A stretch of DNA of 32,621 nt from Oligoflexales bacterium (GCA_023301565.1 JALZUO010000174.1:1-32621); one strand, 5' to 3'. Shown: positions 15,129-23,623, counted from the stretch's first letter. Translations and numbers: made by a program. The notes: generated from the letters alone by a model not told the origin.

Positions 15129-15962
15129 ATGGTTTATAAAGTCGTAAATTTCTATTCGTTCAAAAAAATAGAGCGATCCCTTGAAGAAACCCAAGAGGTT
15201 CTCCAGTCGATTTGTGAAAATCAAAATGTTTTAGGCACGATTCTGCTATCGCCTGAAGGAGCTAATTTTGCTTTGGCCCCAGACACAGTAGACGAAACTG
15301 AGCAAAACAGTTGTTTCGAAAGTTTGATCGATCAGATTAAAGAGCGAACAGAATTTAAAGAGTTCGTGCCTCGCTATAGCACTGGCTCGCAAAAACCCTT
15401 CCCGCGTTTAAAAGTGCGCATACAAGAGTCTGTCATTACGTTTAGAGGCGACCAAGACCCGAAGGTCAGCGCCATCAAAAACGGAGGAAGACTTCTTCCG
15501 GAGGAGTGGGCTGCAAAAATAAAAGATGGCTCGGCAGTTATTGTAGACACCCGCAACCAATATGAATGGGAATGGGGGAAGTTTAAAAATGCAGACACCT
15601 TTGCCATTGATAAGTTCTCGGAGTTTCCAGAGGTTTTTACAAAAAAGTATGCAGACCAAAAAGATAAGACCTACTTAATGTATTGCACGGGCGGTATCCG
15701 CTGCGAAAAAGCTGTTGCCTGGGCAAACGATCTTGGCTTTGATCAATGCTACCAGCTAGAAGGCGGCATACTACGCTTTTTTGATGACCTCGACCAAGAC
15801 TCAGAAAAGTATTATGAAGGTGAATGTTTTGTCTTTGATCGCAGGTGGGCTCTAGACCAGAACAAAGAAGAAGTCTCTGCACCGTCTGCAGCAAACCAGG
15901 GTGCGATCAAACAACCAAAACAGTACTTTGAACCACAGTCGCAGCAGGGGTTTGATGAATGA
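15129..15962 (+). CDS. trhO: tRNA uridine(34) hydroxylase / rhodanese-like protein TrhO
   Basis: TrhO (YceA, UPF0176) hydroxylates U34 of tRNAs on the way to 5-methoxyuridine-type modifications. The start was moved to the ATG at 15129, with GAGG 5 bases upstream. From there the protein begins MVYKVVNFYSFKKI, matching the family N-terminus. Longer forms from 15009, 15081 or 15090 would run through the tandem repeat. The rhodanese domain shows VIVDTRNQYEWEWGKFKNA (137-155) and the active-site loop YCTGGIRCEKA (185-195; Cys186 and Cys192). The tail after about 245 is Gln-rich and poorly conserved. 277 residues is shorter than E. coli (350). Its stop overlaps the next start in ATGA. Confidence 0.9.
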   Translation: MVYKVVNFYSFKKIERSLEETQEVLQSICENQNVLGTILLSPEGANFALAPDTVDETEQNSCFESLIDQIKERTEFKEFVPRYSTGSQKPFPRLKVRIQESVITFRGDQDPKVSAIKNGGRLLPEEWAAKIKDGSAVIVDTRNQYEWEWGKFKNADTFAIDKFSEFPEVFTKKYADQKDKTYLMYCTGGIRCEKAVAWANDLGFDQCYQLEGGILRFFDDLDQDSEKYYEGECFVFDRRWALDQNKEEVSAPSAANQGAIKQPKQYFEPQSQQGFDE

Positions 15963-16255
15963 TCTCTACAATTGCCATTATTTTAGGGTATTTTGCCATG
16001 GCTGCAGGTGGCTTACTGTCTGGGATTTGCCGTCCAAGCTGGAGTCTAGGGAGGCCCTTGGATCTTTTTCTCGGCCTAGCCGGAGCTAACCTAGGCACTC
16101 AATTGTGGAGCATGATCGGGGTTGCTGCTGGAAACAGCTTTGAGCTGAGCCTGTGGAGCATCTTGGGAAACATCCTTGCTGGTTTTTTGGGCGCGCTAAC
16201 GCTGCTACTTATTATTTCTCAGTACAAGAAAATATTCGTTCGAAAAAAATCTTAG
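15959..16255 (+). CDS. Small membrane protein, about three transmembrane helices
   Basis: 98 residues, start overlapping the trhO stop (ATGA), so translationally coupled. Hydrophobic segments lie near 4-22, 34-56 and 65-87, and the end is basic (KKIFVRKKS). Gly-rich helices (GYFAMAAGGLLSG, GNILAGFLGALTLLL) recall small GlsB/YeaQ-type membrane proteins, but the match is too weak to assign. The stop shares bases with the stop of the convergent ung gene as TTAG. Function unknown; a link to tRNA modification is not implied by the overlap alone. Confidence 0.68.
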   Translation: MISTIAIILGYFAMAAGGLLSGICRPSWSLGRPLDLFLGLAGANLGTQLWSMIGVAAGNSFELSLWSILGNILAGFLGALTLLLIISQYKKIFVRKKS

Positions 16256-16938
16256 AACCAAGAAACCTGTTTTTGACCTGTTTTTTTTAAATACAGGTTA
16301 CAGGTGGAAAAGTGATCACACCCCAAAAAACCACGGTATGCAGACAGAGGGCTTGGATGCACCGTTTCCAAGATACAGTGTTCTCTTTTGCTTAGAAAAC
16401 CTGCTTTTTTTTGCGCATAGCTGCCCCACAAAAAAAACACCAAACCCTTTTTCTCCTGTGCCAAGCAGCGGATCACAGCGTCAGTAAACTCTTCCCAGCC
16501 TTTTTTTTGATGAGACCCTGCCTTGCCCTCTTCGACCGTAAGAACACTATTTAACAGTAAAACACCTTGCCCCGACCAGCGATGAAGCTCTCCACTCTGA
16601 AAGGGTTCAAGTTCGGGTGAGACGTCAAAATCTCGCTGTATCTCTTTATAAATATTTCGAAGCGACGGCGGCACCCTCACCCCGTCTGGGACAGAAAAAC
16701 TGAGCCCGTGTGCCTGGCCTGGACGGTGATAAGGGTCTTGACCAAGCAGCACCACTTTAACGTCATCAAATTTAGTTTCAAAAAAAGCCCTAAACAGGTC
16801 ACCTTTGGAAGGATAGATTTTAGCGCCACTATCTTTTCTCGTTTTAAGAAAAGCATTTAGAGATTTCATATAAGGCTTCTTAAACTCGCCCGAAAGGTGC
16901 TGCTGCCAACAAGGTGGCAATGGTTTGGATTGAATCAT
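16252..16938 (-). CDS. ung: Uracil-DNA glycosylase, family 1
   Basis: Removes uracil from DNA as the first step of base excision repair. The water-activating loop is VVLLGQDPYHRPGQAHGLSFSV, with catalytic Asp68 and His71. GVLLLNSVLTVEEGKAGSH is the uracil-recognition segment with Asn, and HPSPLSAYRGF is the Leu-insertion loop with the catalytic His. Length 228 fits the family. The ATG at 16938 has AGGGGT about 7 bases upstream. plsC lies 14 bases upstream on the same strand, so ung is the second gene of a two-gene unit. Confidence 0.96.
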   Translation of the reverse strand: MIQSKPLPPCWQQHLSGEFKKPYMKSLNAFLKTRKDSGAKIYPSKGDLFRAFFETKFDDVKVVLLGQDPYHRPGQAHGLSFSVPDGVRVPPSLRNIYKEIQRDFDVSPELEPFQSGELHRWSGQGVLLLNSVLTVEEGKAGSHQKKGWEEFTDAVIRCLAQEKKGLVFFLWGSYAQKKAGFLSKREHCILETVHPSPLSAYRGFLGCDHFSTCNLYLKKTGQKQVSWF

Positions 16939-16952
16939 AAGCTTACCCCTAC

Positions 16953-17804
16953 TTATCTCTTCTGTTTTTTGAGCCAGACCTCTTTAGCAGCAAAGCTTTT
17001 TTCAAGAAACTCCGCCGGGCTGATCTCATGTGTTAACGGAACAGGGTGTAGGTTAGCTCGCACTCGAACCTCCGGGCACATACCTGCTAAAAAGGAGACA
17101 AAAGAAAAGTTCTCTCCACAATAAGAAATAGAAACATCCAAAACATCTGTGAGCTCTGGCAGTTCGTTCAGCAAAGCAGAGAACCCCTTCACCCGAGGCT
17201 GGAGAACTTCGGAATGCACCGCAAGACCCCTTTTCTTTTGAAATTCCTGCGAAGCTTCTAAGGCCCTTGCCTTTAACCGGGTCCCTTCTGGAAACAAATA
17301 GACCCAATAACCAAACCTGTGATCAACAAACCTTTGAGTGGCACGCTGAATCATGTTTTTATCGGACTTCCAGCTGCGCCTAAGCATCATCATTCCGGCC
17401 AGGTACATCCCCCACCCTACGACAGGGACATAAATCAGGCTTCTTTTGGCTAGGTAGACACTATGTTTCGTTGAACCAGCTTTGTGTGCAAGCCACGACA
17501 AAACAAATATGTCAGCCCAACTGCGGTGGTTTGCTACAACCATGATCCTCTTTTTAGTGCGCAAGCTAGTCAGCAGATCTTGCTCGTTTTCACATGTAAA
17601 TTTGGTTTTCCAAAAAGCAAACGTAACCCATCCCCAAGCAGACCATACACAGCCACACATACTCCGAGCTGCCAAAAAATAAGCCCTTTGACCTGACCTA
17701 CCAAAAAGCAAAAAAGGGGTCAGTAAAAACATCCCAAGCACAGCCGGCAAAGCCACAACAACCACAGCCAGGCTAGAAAAGAAAAAACGTAGAGACAATA
17801 ACAT
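16953..17804 (-). CDS. 1-acyl-sn-glycerol-3-phosphate acyltransferase family protein (PlsC-like)
   Basis: Membrane acyltransferase of the LPLAT family. An N-terminal hydrophobic region (about 3-60) is followed by the catalytic motif NHRSWAD (NHx4D) and, later, the phosphate-binding LFPEGTRLKA. The layout is closest to PlsC/YihG lysophospholipid acyltransferases. The exact substrate (lysophosphatidate or another acceptor) cannot be told. The longest frame begins at a GTG at 17810, but GAGG lies 8 bases before the ATG at 17804 and only 2 bases before the GTG, so I chose the ATG (283 residues). ung follows 14 bases downstream. Confidence 0.88.
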   Translation of the reverse strand: MLLSLRFFFSSLAVVVVALPAVLGMFLLTPFLLFGRSGQRAYFLAARSMCGCVWSAWGWVTFAFWKTKFTCENEQDLLTSLRTKKRIMVVANHRSWADIFVLSWLAHKAGSTKHSVYLAKRSLIYVPVVGWGMYLAGMMMLRRSWKSDKNMIQRATQRFVDHRFGYWVYLFPEGTRLKARALEASQEFQKKRGLAVHSEVLQPRVKGFSALLNELPELTDVLDVSISYCGENFSFVSFLAGMCPEVRVRANLHPVPLTHEISPAEFLEKSFAAKEVWLKKQKR

Positions 17805-17903
17805 GTACACATCCTCAGACTCTTGAACACACTTACTTAAGGGGGCTTACTCAAGGGACTAGCTCAAAAAGAGCTTACCTCAATCGAAGTGTTTGGCCTC
17901 TGC

Positions 17904-17938
17904 ACAAAAAAAATGCTGGCCTAAAAGCCAGCATTTTC
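17904..17938 (-). terminator. Rho-independent terminator of the KYxTV-repeat lipoprotein gene
   Basis: ATGCTGGC (17913-17920) and GCCAGCAT (17927-17934) pair around a 6-base loop, extended by A-T pairs to 11 bp. Read leftward, the stem is followed by eight T (17906-17913 on the complement). It lies 17 bases past the lipoprotein stop, the expected place. Confidence 0.88.
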
Positions 17939-17954
17939 TAGATTTGAGTAGTTC

Positions 17955-18872
17955 TTAGTGTGCGTGTTGGTTTAGTCCAAGCTCAGAAAGTGTCTCGAAA
18001 GTCACTGCGCCCTGAGGTAGGCCTTTAGAACGTTGGAAAGACTTCAAAGCAGTCGCTGTAGACTCGCCCAAAACACCGTCGTTTGTACCTGGGTTGTAAC
18101 CAGCAGTACGAAGTGATGTTTGAATGTCTTTAACCAAAGAAGCAGTCATGTTTGTTTGGCACAAAACCTTTTTCCATACAATTTGCGATGGGTTTGTAAC
18201 AACCTGACGCGCAACATATGTGTACTTAGGGTTTGTTTTTTGCTGTTGAACTTTTGCTTCAGCAACAAGCTTTTGAACTTCAACTGTTTTGTACTTAGCA
18301 GCATGCGTAACTTTTTTTACAGTTGGCCCAGAAACCATAACTCTTTGCTTTACAGTTTTATAAGTTGCAGGCACTTCAACCTTACACATTACATCAGAAC
18401 CCATAGAAGTATCTTTTTTAAGGATAGTGTGCTTAGGACGATCTACAACAGTTACTGTTTTAGTCGTATACTTAGCAGCAACTGGAACCATTTCTACTTT
18501 TTCAGGCGTAACCATAAGTTTCTGCGTAACGGTTTCGTATTTTGCAGGAATGATACTTACAGAAGACTCACCCTCAGATTGCAAAACTTTTTCTTGAACA
18601 GTTTTGTACTTTGCAGGCATAACTACTTTTCCGTAGCACTCGCCAGGGCGGATGTTTGTAGGTGCCTGGTTGTAAAAATCAGGACCCTTCGCAACACTTA
18701 CCATGCTCGCTGCTTTAGCTTTTGATGCTGCATTAGCGTTTCCATTTTGGTAGCTATACGTTGTAGGTGGAGCTACCGGCTCTTGTGACTGCGTACGGTC
18801 AGCACCTGTGCTGCATGCAGTAACTGCTGCAAGTCCTGTGATGTACAAGTACTGGTTCAGTTTCAATTTCAT
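17955..18872 (-). CDS. Lipoprotein with repeated KYxTV motifs and C-terminal peptidoglycan-binding domain
   Basis: 305 residues. The signal peptide ends AVTAC, giving lipidated Cys20. After a short disordered linker (21-60) come six variations of a P/A-A-K/T-Y-x-T-V unit: residues 86-96, 109-119, 132-142, 168-178, 191-203 and 214-225. Each is followed by a beta-prone basic/hydrophobic stretch (such as QRVMVSGPTVKKV). Residues 246-302 form a PG_binding_1 domain (VKDIQTSLRTAGYNPGTNDGVLGESTATALKSFQRSKGL). Cysteines 79, 163 and 238 remain. Likely periplasmic, bridging outer membrane and peptidoglycan. GGAG lies about 10 bases before the ATG. It is a single-gene transcript, bounded by a promoter candidate and a terminator. 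Confidence 0.88.
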   Translation of the reverse strand: MKLKLNQYLYITGLAAVTACSTGADRTQSQEPVAPPTTYSYQNGNANAASKAKAASMVSVAKGPDFYNQAPTNIRPGECYGKVVMPAKYKTVQEKVLQSEGESSVSIIPAKYETVTQKLMVTPEKVEMVPVAAKYTTKTVTVVDRPKHTILKKDTSMGSDVMCKVEVPATYKTVKQRVMVSGPTVKKVTHAAKYKTVEVQKLVAEAKVQQQKTNPKYTYVARQVVTNPSQIVWKKVLCQTNMTASLVKDIQTSLRTAGYNPGTNDGVLGESTATALKSFQRSKGLPQGAVTFETLSELGLNQHAH

Positions 18873-18930
18873 GTTTCTTCTCTCCTCTAGAACTTACGAA
18901 ACAACGATGTCCGACTCCCTAGCCCACATC

Positions 18931-18959
18931 TAGATAAGGTTTCGGGGGGAAACGGTAAA
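18931..18959 (-). promoter_or_regulatory. Candidate sigma70-type promoter of the KYxTV lipoprotein gene
   Basis: On the minus strand TTTACC (18954-18959) and TATCTA (18931-18936) are exactly 17 bases apart, about 60 bases before the start codon. The spacer is a small inverted repeat (GTTTC, five C, GAAAC), which could be an operator. Hexamers match only 4 of 6 each. Confidence 0.45.
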
Positions 18960-19032
18960 TTGTTTAAAGAAAAGTTAAGGAGTCCAAGCTAGACTAGAAT
19001 AATCTATTAATATTAGGGTCTTGTAGATAAAA

Positions 19033-19176
19033 ATGGCCGACTGGCCAACAAAGATAGCAGTTTTGTATCAAAATGAATTTTGTTTCACGCGGTGTTTCCG
19101 CCTGTTAGAAAAACATGAAAGACCAATACTTTCTATAAGTTATACAAAGAAAGGGCATTACCAAAGACATCTCTAG
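19033..19176 (+). CDS. Possible 47-residue small protein in the 346-base gap
   Basis: In the gap between the KYxTV lipoprotein and the AMP nucleosidase, an ATG opens a 47-codon frame (MADWPTKIAVLYQNEF to GHYQRHL). It is basic, with two cysteines, and lies 42 bases before the next gene. The only purine-rich site (AGGG) is 14 bases upstream, too far to be convincing. Frames this long arise by chance, so I rate it weak. A small hairpin (TGGCC, 4-base loop, GGCCA at 19034-19047) sits on the start. The rest of the gap shows only promoter candidates. Confidence 0.18.
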   Translation: MADWPTKIAVLYQNEFCFTRCFRLLEKHERPILSISYTKKGHYQRHL

Positions 19177-19218
19177 CGTATTTTGGCAAACTAGTGCGAA
19201 AAGAGGCGGGATAAAGAA

Positions 19219-19992
19219 ATGAAGACAAAAGCAGAAATCGTAGGAAACTGGCTCCCCAGATACACGGGTATGCCACTCGAAAAGTTTGGTAAGTACATTT
19301 TACTGACCAATTTTTTTAATTACGTCGAGCAGTTTGCTTCCATGCACGGTGCAGATATTTACGGAATTGACCGGACCATGCAAGCCGCCACCAGTAGCGA
19401 AGGCATTACGATCATCAACTTTGGGATGGGTTCGGCAAATGCTGCCACAATCATGGACTTACTTACTGCGGTTCAGCCAGAGGGAGTCTTGTTTCTTGGC
19501 AAATGTGGAGGCCTGAAACCGTCGACTGAGCTAGGTCATTTTATTTTGCCTATTGCCGCCATACGTGGAGACGGTACTTCAGATGACTACCTAGACCCTA
19601 AGGTCCCAGCCATGCCTTCCTTTAAACTACATAAGTTTGTTTCTGAAAAAATCATGGCACACAACATGGAGTACCGAACCGGCACGGTCTACACCATGAA
19701 CCGAAGAGTCTGGGAGCATGATGACAATTTCAAGGACCGCCTTAGAGACCTACGAGCGCTAGCTATCGATATGGAAACAGCCACGATATTTGCCGTCGGA
19801 CATTACAATGAAATATCACGTGGCGCCCTTCTTCTAGTAAGCGACACACCAATGACACCCGACGGCGTAAAAACGGAAGCTTCTGACAAAAAAGTCACAC
19901 AAAACTTTGCACACTTACACCTGCAGATAGGAATCGAAGCGATGCGCGACATAGGTGAAAAAGGTGAAAAGATTAAACACTTCCATTATTAG
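19219..19992 (+). CDS. amn: AMP nucleosidase, short (Bacteroidetes-like) form
   Basis: Hydrolyses AMP to adenine and ribose 5-phosphate. 257 residues correspond to the catalytic phosphorylase-like domain only; the enterobacterial enzyme carries an extra N-terminal domain (about 480 residues). Recognisable stretches are MKTKAEIVGNWLPRYTG, TIINFGMGSANAATIMDLL, LFLGKCGGLK, PIAAIRGDGTSDDY, GTVYTMNRRVWEHD, AIDMETATIF and LLLVSDTPM. From memory these read very like the short AMP nucleosidases of Bacteroidetes and Chlorobi. Role: adenylate pool control or purine salvage. A GGGAT site precedes the ATG. yebC follows after 30 bases, so it probably heads a rightward operon with yebC, the coiled-coil gene and trmH. 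Confidence 0.9.
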   Translation: MKTKAEIVGNWLPRYTGMPLEKFGKYILLTNFFNYVEQFASMHGADIYGIDRTMQAATSSEGITIINFGMGSANAATIMDLLTAVQPEGVLFLGKCGGLKPSTELGHFILPIAAIRGDGTSDDYLDPKVPAMPSFKLHKFVSEKIMAHNMEYRTGTVYTMNRRVWEHDDNFKDRLRDLRALAIDMETATIFAVGHYNEISRGALLLVSDTPMTPDGVKTEASDKKVTQNFAHLHLQIGIEAMRDIGEKGEKIKHFHY

Positions 19993-20022
19993 TTATTAGG
20001 TCACTTTCAGGAGAAGAAAGAC

Positions 20023-20751
20023 ATGGCAGGTCACAGTAAATGGTCCAACATAAAGCACCGTAAAGGCGCGCAAGACAAAAAACGTGGAAAGATCTTCTCT
20101 AAGATCGCCAAAGAAATTGCTGTTGCAGTTAAGATTAGTGGAGATGACCCAACTGCGAACCCTAGGTTGAGGCTAGCACTTACCAAAGCTAGGGCAGCAA
20201 ATATGCCGCGTGACAACATTGCTCGAGCTGTAAAAAAAGGCTCGGGAGACATGGATGCAAGTGCCTTTTCTGAAAACATTTATGAAGGCTACGGGCCTGG
20301 CGGAGTAGCCATGATGGTCGAATGTTTAACGGATAATGTGAACCGAACGGTAGGAGATATCCGACCTGCTTTCACCAAGTTTGGTGGGAACCTCGGAAGC
20401 GAAGGCAGTGTTGCATGGATGTTTAAAAAACTCGGGCAGATTGTATACGACCGCAAAAAAATCACAGACTTTGACTCCTTTTTTGAACAAGCCCTTGAGG
20501 CTGGAGCCGACGACGTCGAGGACTCAGAAGAAATGGTGGAGGTTCGCTGTGACTGGACTCATTTCTCTGCAGTAAAAGAAAAGCTAGATGAACTAGATAT
20601 TGAGCCAGAGCTGGCTGAAATCTCTCAAATACCCGAAAACTACTCGGAAATCACCGAAGATCAAGAGTCGACTCTGCAAAAGCTTGTGGACCGTCTCGAA
20701 GACCTTGATGATGTGCAGAGTGTGTTTCATAACGCTTTATTGAATGGATAA
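20023..20751 (+). CDS. yebC: YebC/PmpR/TACO1-family protein
   Basis: 242 residues matching the YebC family end to end: MAGHSKWSNIKHRKGAQD at the start, then RLRLALTKARAANMPRDNIARAVKKG, YEGYGPGGVAMMVECLTDN, and FGGNLGSEGSVAWMF. Family members are reported as transcription regulators, and as translation factors that relieve stalling at proline-rich sequences; which applies here cannot be read from the sequence. AGGAGA lies about 8 bases before the ATG. In many bacteria yebC neighbours ruvC; here it sits with amn and trmH instead. Confidence 0.95.
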   Translation: MAGHSKWSNIKHRKGAQDKKRGKIFSKIAKEIAVAVKISGDDPTANPRLRLALTKARAANMPRDNIARAVKKGSGDMDASAFSENIYEGYGPGGVAMMVECLTDNVNRTVGDIRPAFTKFGGNLGSEGSVAWMFKKLGQIVYDRKKITDFDSFFEQALEAGADDVEDSEEMVEVRCDWTHFSAVKEKLDELDIEPELAEISQIPENYSEITEDQESTLQKLVDRLEDLDDVQSVFHNALLNG

Positions 20752-20754
20752 AAA

Positions 20755-21516
20755 ATGTACCTATTGTTTGCCGCTATCGCTCTTTTGGTTTGTCTCGTAG
20801 CGTATCTGCTGCCTGACGCAATGAAGACAAAAAAATTACGCAAAAATCTAAGTTTGGCAGAAGAGCTATTTCACAAGCAAAAAGAACGTATCTCGTCCAT
20901 GCAGACCAGGCTTGAAAAGGGTCAAAAAGGCTATGAGTCTCTATCTCAGAAGTGGGAGAAGATTAGCAATGACACAGAATTAAAAAACAGAAAAATAGAG
21001 CTTCTAACTAGCAGCAACCAGAAACAAAGCGCTGAAATTGATTTATTAAGAAGCCAGTCGGTAGAACAGATCACAAAGCTGCAGCAATCGCAGAAGAAAT
21101 TAGAAGAAGAGATAGCTCAAGAAAAACTGCTCCTAGAAGAATTTAAAAAAAGCGCGCAGGAATCTGCTGATAAAAGGTCAAAAGAAAGCCTGAAAGCAAA
21201 AAAAGCGGCTATAACAACAGACAAGGCACAAAAAGAAGCTGCAGAGAAACTAAAACGAGCCGTCAACCCTGAAGAGTTCTTGAAGCTAAAGCGAAAGTGC
21301 CGTGATTACGCAAGGCTACTCAAAGGAACAAAAGGCCTACGAGACTTAAGCGATGCTCGAGCTGACAACATGCAAACGGCCGCCCTACAACTAGCAAAAC
21401 ACCTTCATGGAAACCCGAAAGAGTTAGAAAGCATTGCAGAAGGACAGATCATTGCTAGTGCTTTAGAAAAAGTCGGCGGAACCTTTTTTGTAGAAACCGA
21501 AGACACACCAAGCTAA
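20755..21516 (+). CDS. Membrane-anchored coiled-coil protein of unknown function
   Basis: 253 residues. One N-terminal membrane helix (about 2-19, LLFAAIALLVCLVAYLL) is followed by a long Lys/Glu/Gln-rich region (about 27-175) with heptad character (TRLEKGQKGYESLSQKWEKI, EEEIAQEKLLLEEFKKSAQE), a probable coiled coil facing the cytoplasm. A more globular C-terminus (about 178-253) contains a basic stretch LKLKRKCRDYARLL. The start lies 3 bases after the yebC stop, so it is cotranscribed. I recognise no family; the shape recalls RmuC-like or scaffold proteins but no nuclease motif is present. Confidence 0.78.
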   Translation: MYLLFAAIALLVCLVAYLLPDAMKTKKLRKNLSLAEELFHKQKERISSMQTRLEKGQKGYESLSQKWEKISNDTELKNRKIELLTSSNQKQSAEIDLLRSQSVEQITKLQQSQKKLEEEIAQEKLLLEEFKKSAQESADKRSKESLKAKKAAITTDKAQKEAAEKLKRAVNPEEFLKLKRKCRDYARLLKGTKGLRDLSDARADNMQTAALQLAKHLHGNPKELESIAEGQIIASALEKVGGTFFVETEDTPS

Positions 21517-21566
21517 ACATTTATTTTTTTAATTTTAGTTAAAAACCAAGATATTAGAGACAAGCT

Positions 21567-22229
21567 ATGAGCCTAGAAAAGTTTAAAGATGTTCTTGCGC
21601 ACATCCCCACCGGGCACGAGTTTTTTTTACTAAATGAAAACCGGCAAAAAAGACTTTTAGATACAGCCTCAAATCGCATCTATAAAATCCGTTTGGTTGT
21701 CCAAGACGTGATGGACCCTCACAATGTTAGTGCATGTTTTCGCAGCGCTGAAGCCATGGGCATCATGGACGTACACAGCGTGCACGAAACTAAAGAGTAC
21801 AAATCGAGCTCGGTCTCAAGAGGTGTCGATCGCTGGCTCAACATCCACAGTCACCCCTCAATCGACGCCTGCGCTTTGGCCTTAAAAAAAGATGGTTTTT
21901 GCATCGCGGCCGGCTTTCCTACAGACGACGCTGTCCCCATTGACAAACTTCCGGTCGACAAGCCTGTTGCACTGGTTTTTGGTAACGAACGTAGCGGTGT
22001 TTCTAGTCAGTGGACCCCTCATTTAGACTATAAGTTTACAATCCCTATGCAAGGCATGGTTGAAAGCATGAATATTTCCGTAAGCGCTGCCATCAGTCTT
22101 TACGAAGCAAGAAGAAGGCTTCCGGTAAACCCACATGGGTCAGAGCAACATGAAAAGGCAGCAAAGACAGTGCGGCGTTGGGCAAAGGAGCATTTCGAGC
22201 GCTTGCGGCATAAGGAACCCAAGAGATAA
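21567..22229 (+). CDS. trmH: tRNA/rRNA 2'-O-methyltransferase of the SpoU family, TrmH-like
   Basis: 220 residues with the SPOUT knot motifs: VVQDVMDPHNVSACFRSAEAMG (44-65; Asn53 and Arg59 of motif 1), ALVFGNERSGVS (motif 2) and IPMQGMVESMNISVSAAISLYEARRR (motif 3, with the conserved SxN and the SAM-binding knot). Length and the N-terminal helix fit TrmH, which methylates G18 of tRNA. A basic C-terminal tail (ARRRLPVN onward, HFERLRHKEPKR) is also typical of TrmH. Target specificity within SpoU enzymes cannot be fixed from sequence alone. It is the last gene of the amn-yebC group; a 69-base AT-rich gap follows. Confidence 0.9.
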   Translation: MSLEKFKDVLAHIPTGHEFFLLNENRQKRLLDTASNRIYKIRLVVQDVMDPHNVSACFRSAEAMGIMDVHSVHETKEYKSSSVSRGVDRWLNIHSHPSIDACALALKKDGFCIAAGFPTDDAVPIDKLPVDKPVALVFGNERSGVSSQWTPHLDYKFTIPMQGMVESMNISVSAAISLYEARRRLPVNPHGSEQHEKAAKTVRRWAKEHFERLRHKEPKR

Positions 22230-22298
22230 GTCTCTAGAAGAATTACTTTAATTAGCTATTAATGTTAAAATTTTCGGGCAACCGATGAGAGTAACTAT

Positions 22299-23621
22299 AT
22301 GAAAAAACAACTTGGAACAACTTTAGTTGAGCTGATGATAGCCATTTTCGTATTGGGTGTCATAGGCTATTACGGATCTCAGTTTGCAGCGCACCTTTTA
22401 GAAGGCACCACTCGTGCAAATATAGACATGGGCAGGCTTGACGCCAAAAAAACTCTGTTTGAACGTCTCGATTGCTGCACCACGCTCGGCGGTCCTGATA
22501 TTTACGATATTGACTACAGTGCTGGTGAGCCGCCCTTCCAAGCCGCCATCAGTGACAATAGCTTAGATTGTAGCGACATTTTTGACGCTGCCCATACGGC
22601 CCCTACTCTAACAGTTGCAGAGTTAAACCCTGCTCCCGACGTTTCGGTGACTAACACTTGGATCTTACGCGAGTTCGACGGCTCTCCTATTGGCAAGTTC
22701 AATGACGTTTCTATACCGGGGCCAAGCTTTCGCAATGAAGTTCCTTTTGGAGTGGAAATAGGCTCGGGCATCCAAAATAAATCTTTTCACTACCAGGTAA
22801 CTTGCCAAGAAAACCCTGCTTTGGATTTTAAGTGGCTCCAGCTTTCGCTTTCTTCCGAAGATGACGATGTACTCGTAAAAGACAACGACTTAAGTGTTCC
22901 GACCGTGTACCCAACCCAGCTTTGTGGTCACATATTTAAAGATGGTCTAAGAGCCCACTGTTCGAGAAGAAAAGCTGTACACACAACTACAGCAGGGTCA
23001 GTGCCCACAGGAGCAGTCGCTGCAGCAGGAACCGGTGCTGGCTGTGGTCCAGGCGGTGATGGAAGTGCCTGCGTGCCACAAACCTGTGAAGGGTCTCCTT
23101 TAACGGACCCTAATTTTTGCTTCAACGATATTAGCGTCATAGCAGAAACGGTCTTGGGAACCTTGCCACACGCCGCACCAAACTGTGCAGGTGTTAGTGG
23201 ACCTTGCACCGAGTGCAACCTTGCTCTTTCAGACTTTGGCAGTGGTCCGCTGCAGTGTTTTGTGGGTGATTTTTGGTGCCCTAGCAGAAACCTAGTTATG
23301 AGCTTTGATCAAGTAAGTGTTGCTGCTAGCGACAACAATACGTCTGCTCAATCAGATGATACCGGTTGTCCTGGTGGAGCTCACCCTTGCTTAAACACTT
23401 CTATATGCGGCTGCAGGCCAGCAATCACCGGCTCACCGACAAACAAATTCTTTGCTTGTAATGAGGGGGTAGCGAGTTGGCCGATGGGGCGCATATTCTT
23501 TGTCGAAGGTGACATTGACACCTCTCCGCTAACATCAACCTCATACCCGAACCCTGACGGCGGTGCGCCATATACATGTAGTGCTTCTAATGTAATTGAA
23601 AAAATATGTCCCGGCGGATAA
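22299..23621 (+). CDS. Type IV pseudopilin-like protein with a cysteine-rich C-terminal region
   Basis: 440 residues. The N-terminus is a class III (prepilin) signal: MKKQLG, cleavage after Gly6, then TTLVELMIAIFVLGVIG with Glu at mature position 5 and a long hydrophobic helix. This is the substrate pattern for PilD-type peptidase. The rest is a large secreted part with 22 cysteines (5%), dense in 231-430 (AGCGPGGDGSACVPQTC, CPGGAHPCLNTSICGC). No other pilus or type II secretion genes are in the window. It could be a minor pilin, adhesin tip or type II secretion pseudopilin. The next gene, a lipoprotein, starts 2 bases after its stop and is probably a partner. Confidence 0.82.
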   Translation: MKKQLGTTLVELMIAIFVLGVIGYYGSQFAAHLLEGTTRANIDMGRLDAKKTLFERLDCCTTLGGPDIYDIDYSAGEPPFQAAISDNSLDCSDIFDAAHTAPTLTVAELNPAPDVSVTNTWILREFDGSPIGKFNDVSIPGPSFRNEVPFGVEIGSGIQNKSFHYQVTCQENPALDFKWLQLSLSSEDDDVLVKDNDLSVPTVYPTQLCGHIFKDGLRAHCSRRKAVHTTTAGSVPTGAVAAAGTGAGCGPGGDGSACVPQTCEGSPLTDPNFCFNDISVIAETVLGTLPHAAPNCAGVSGPCTECNLALSDFGSGPLQCFVGDFWCPSRNLVMSFDQVSVAASDNNTSAQSDDTGCPGGAHPCLNTSICGCRPAITGSPTNKFFACNEGVASWPMGRIFFVEGDIDTSPLTSTSYPNPDGGAPYTCSASNVIEKICPGG

Positions 23622-23623
23622 AA

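Noticed and set aside
17830-17880. Imperfect CTTACT(T/C)AAGGG copies and a 5-bp AGCTC/GAGCT hairpin upstream of plsC
   Set aside because: Copies are short and imperfect, and the hairpin is weak; nothing ties them to regulation.
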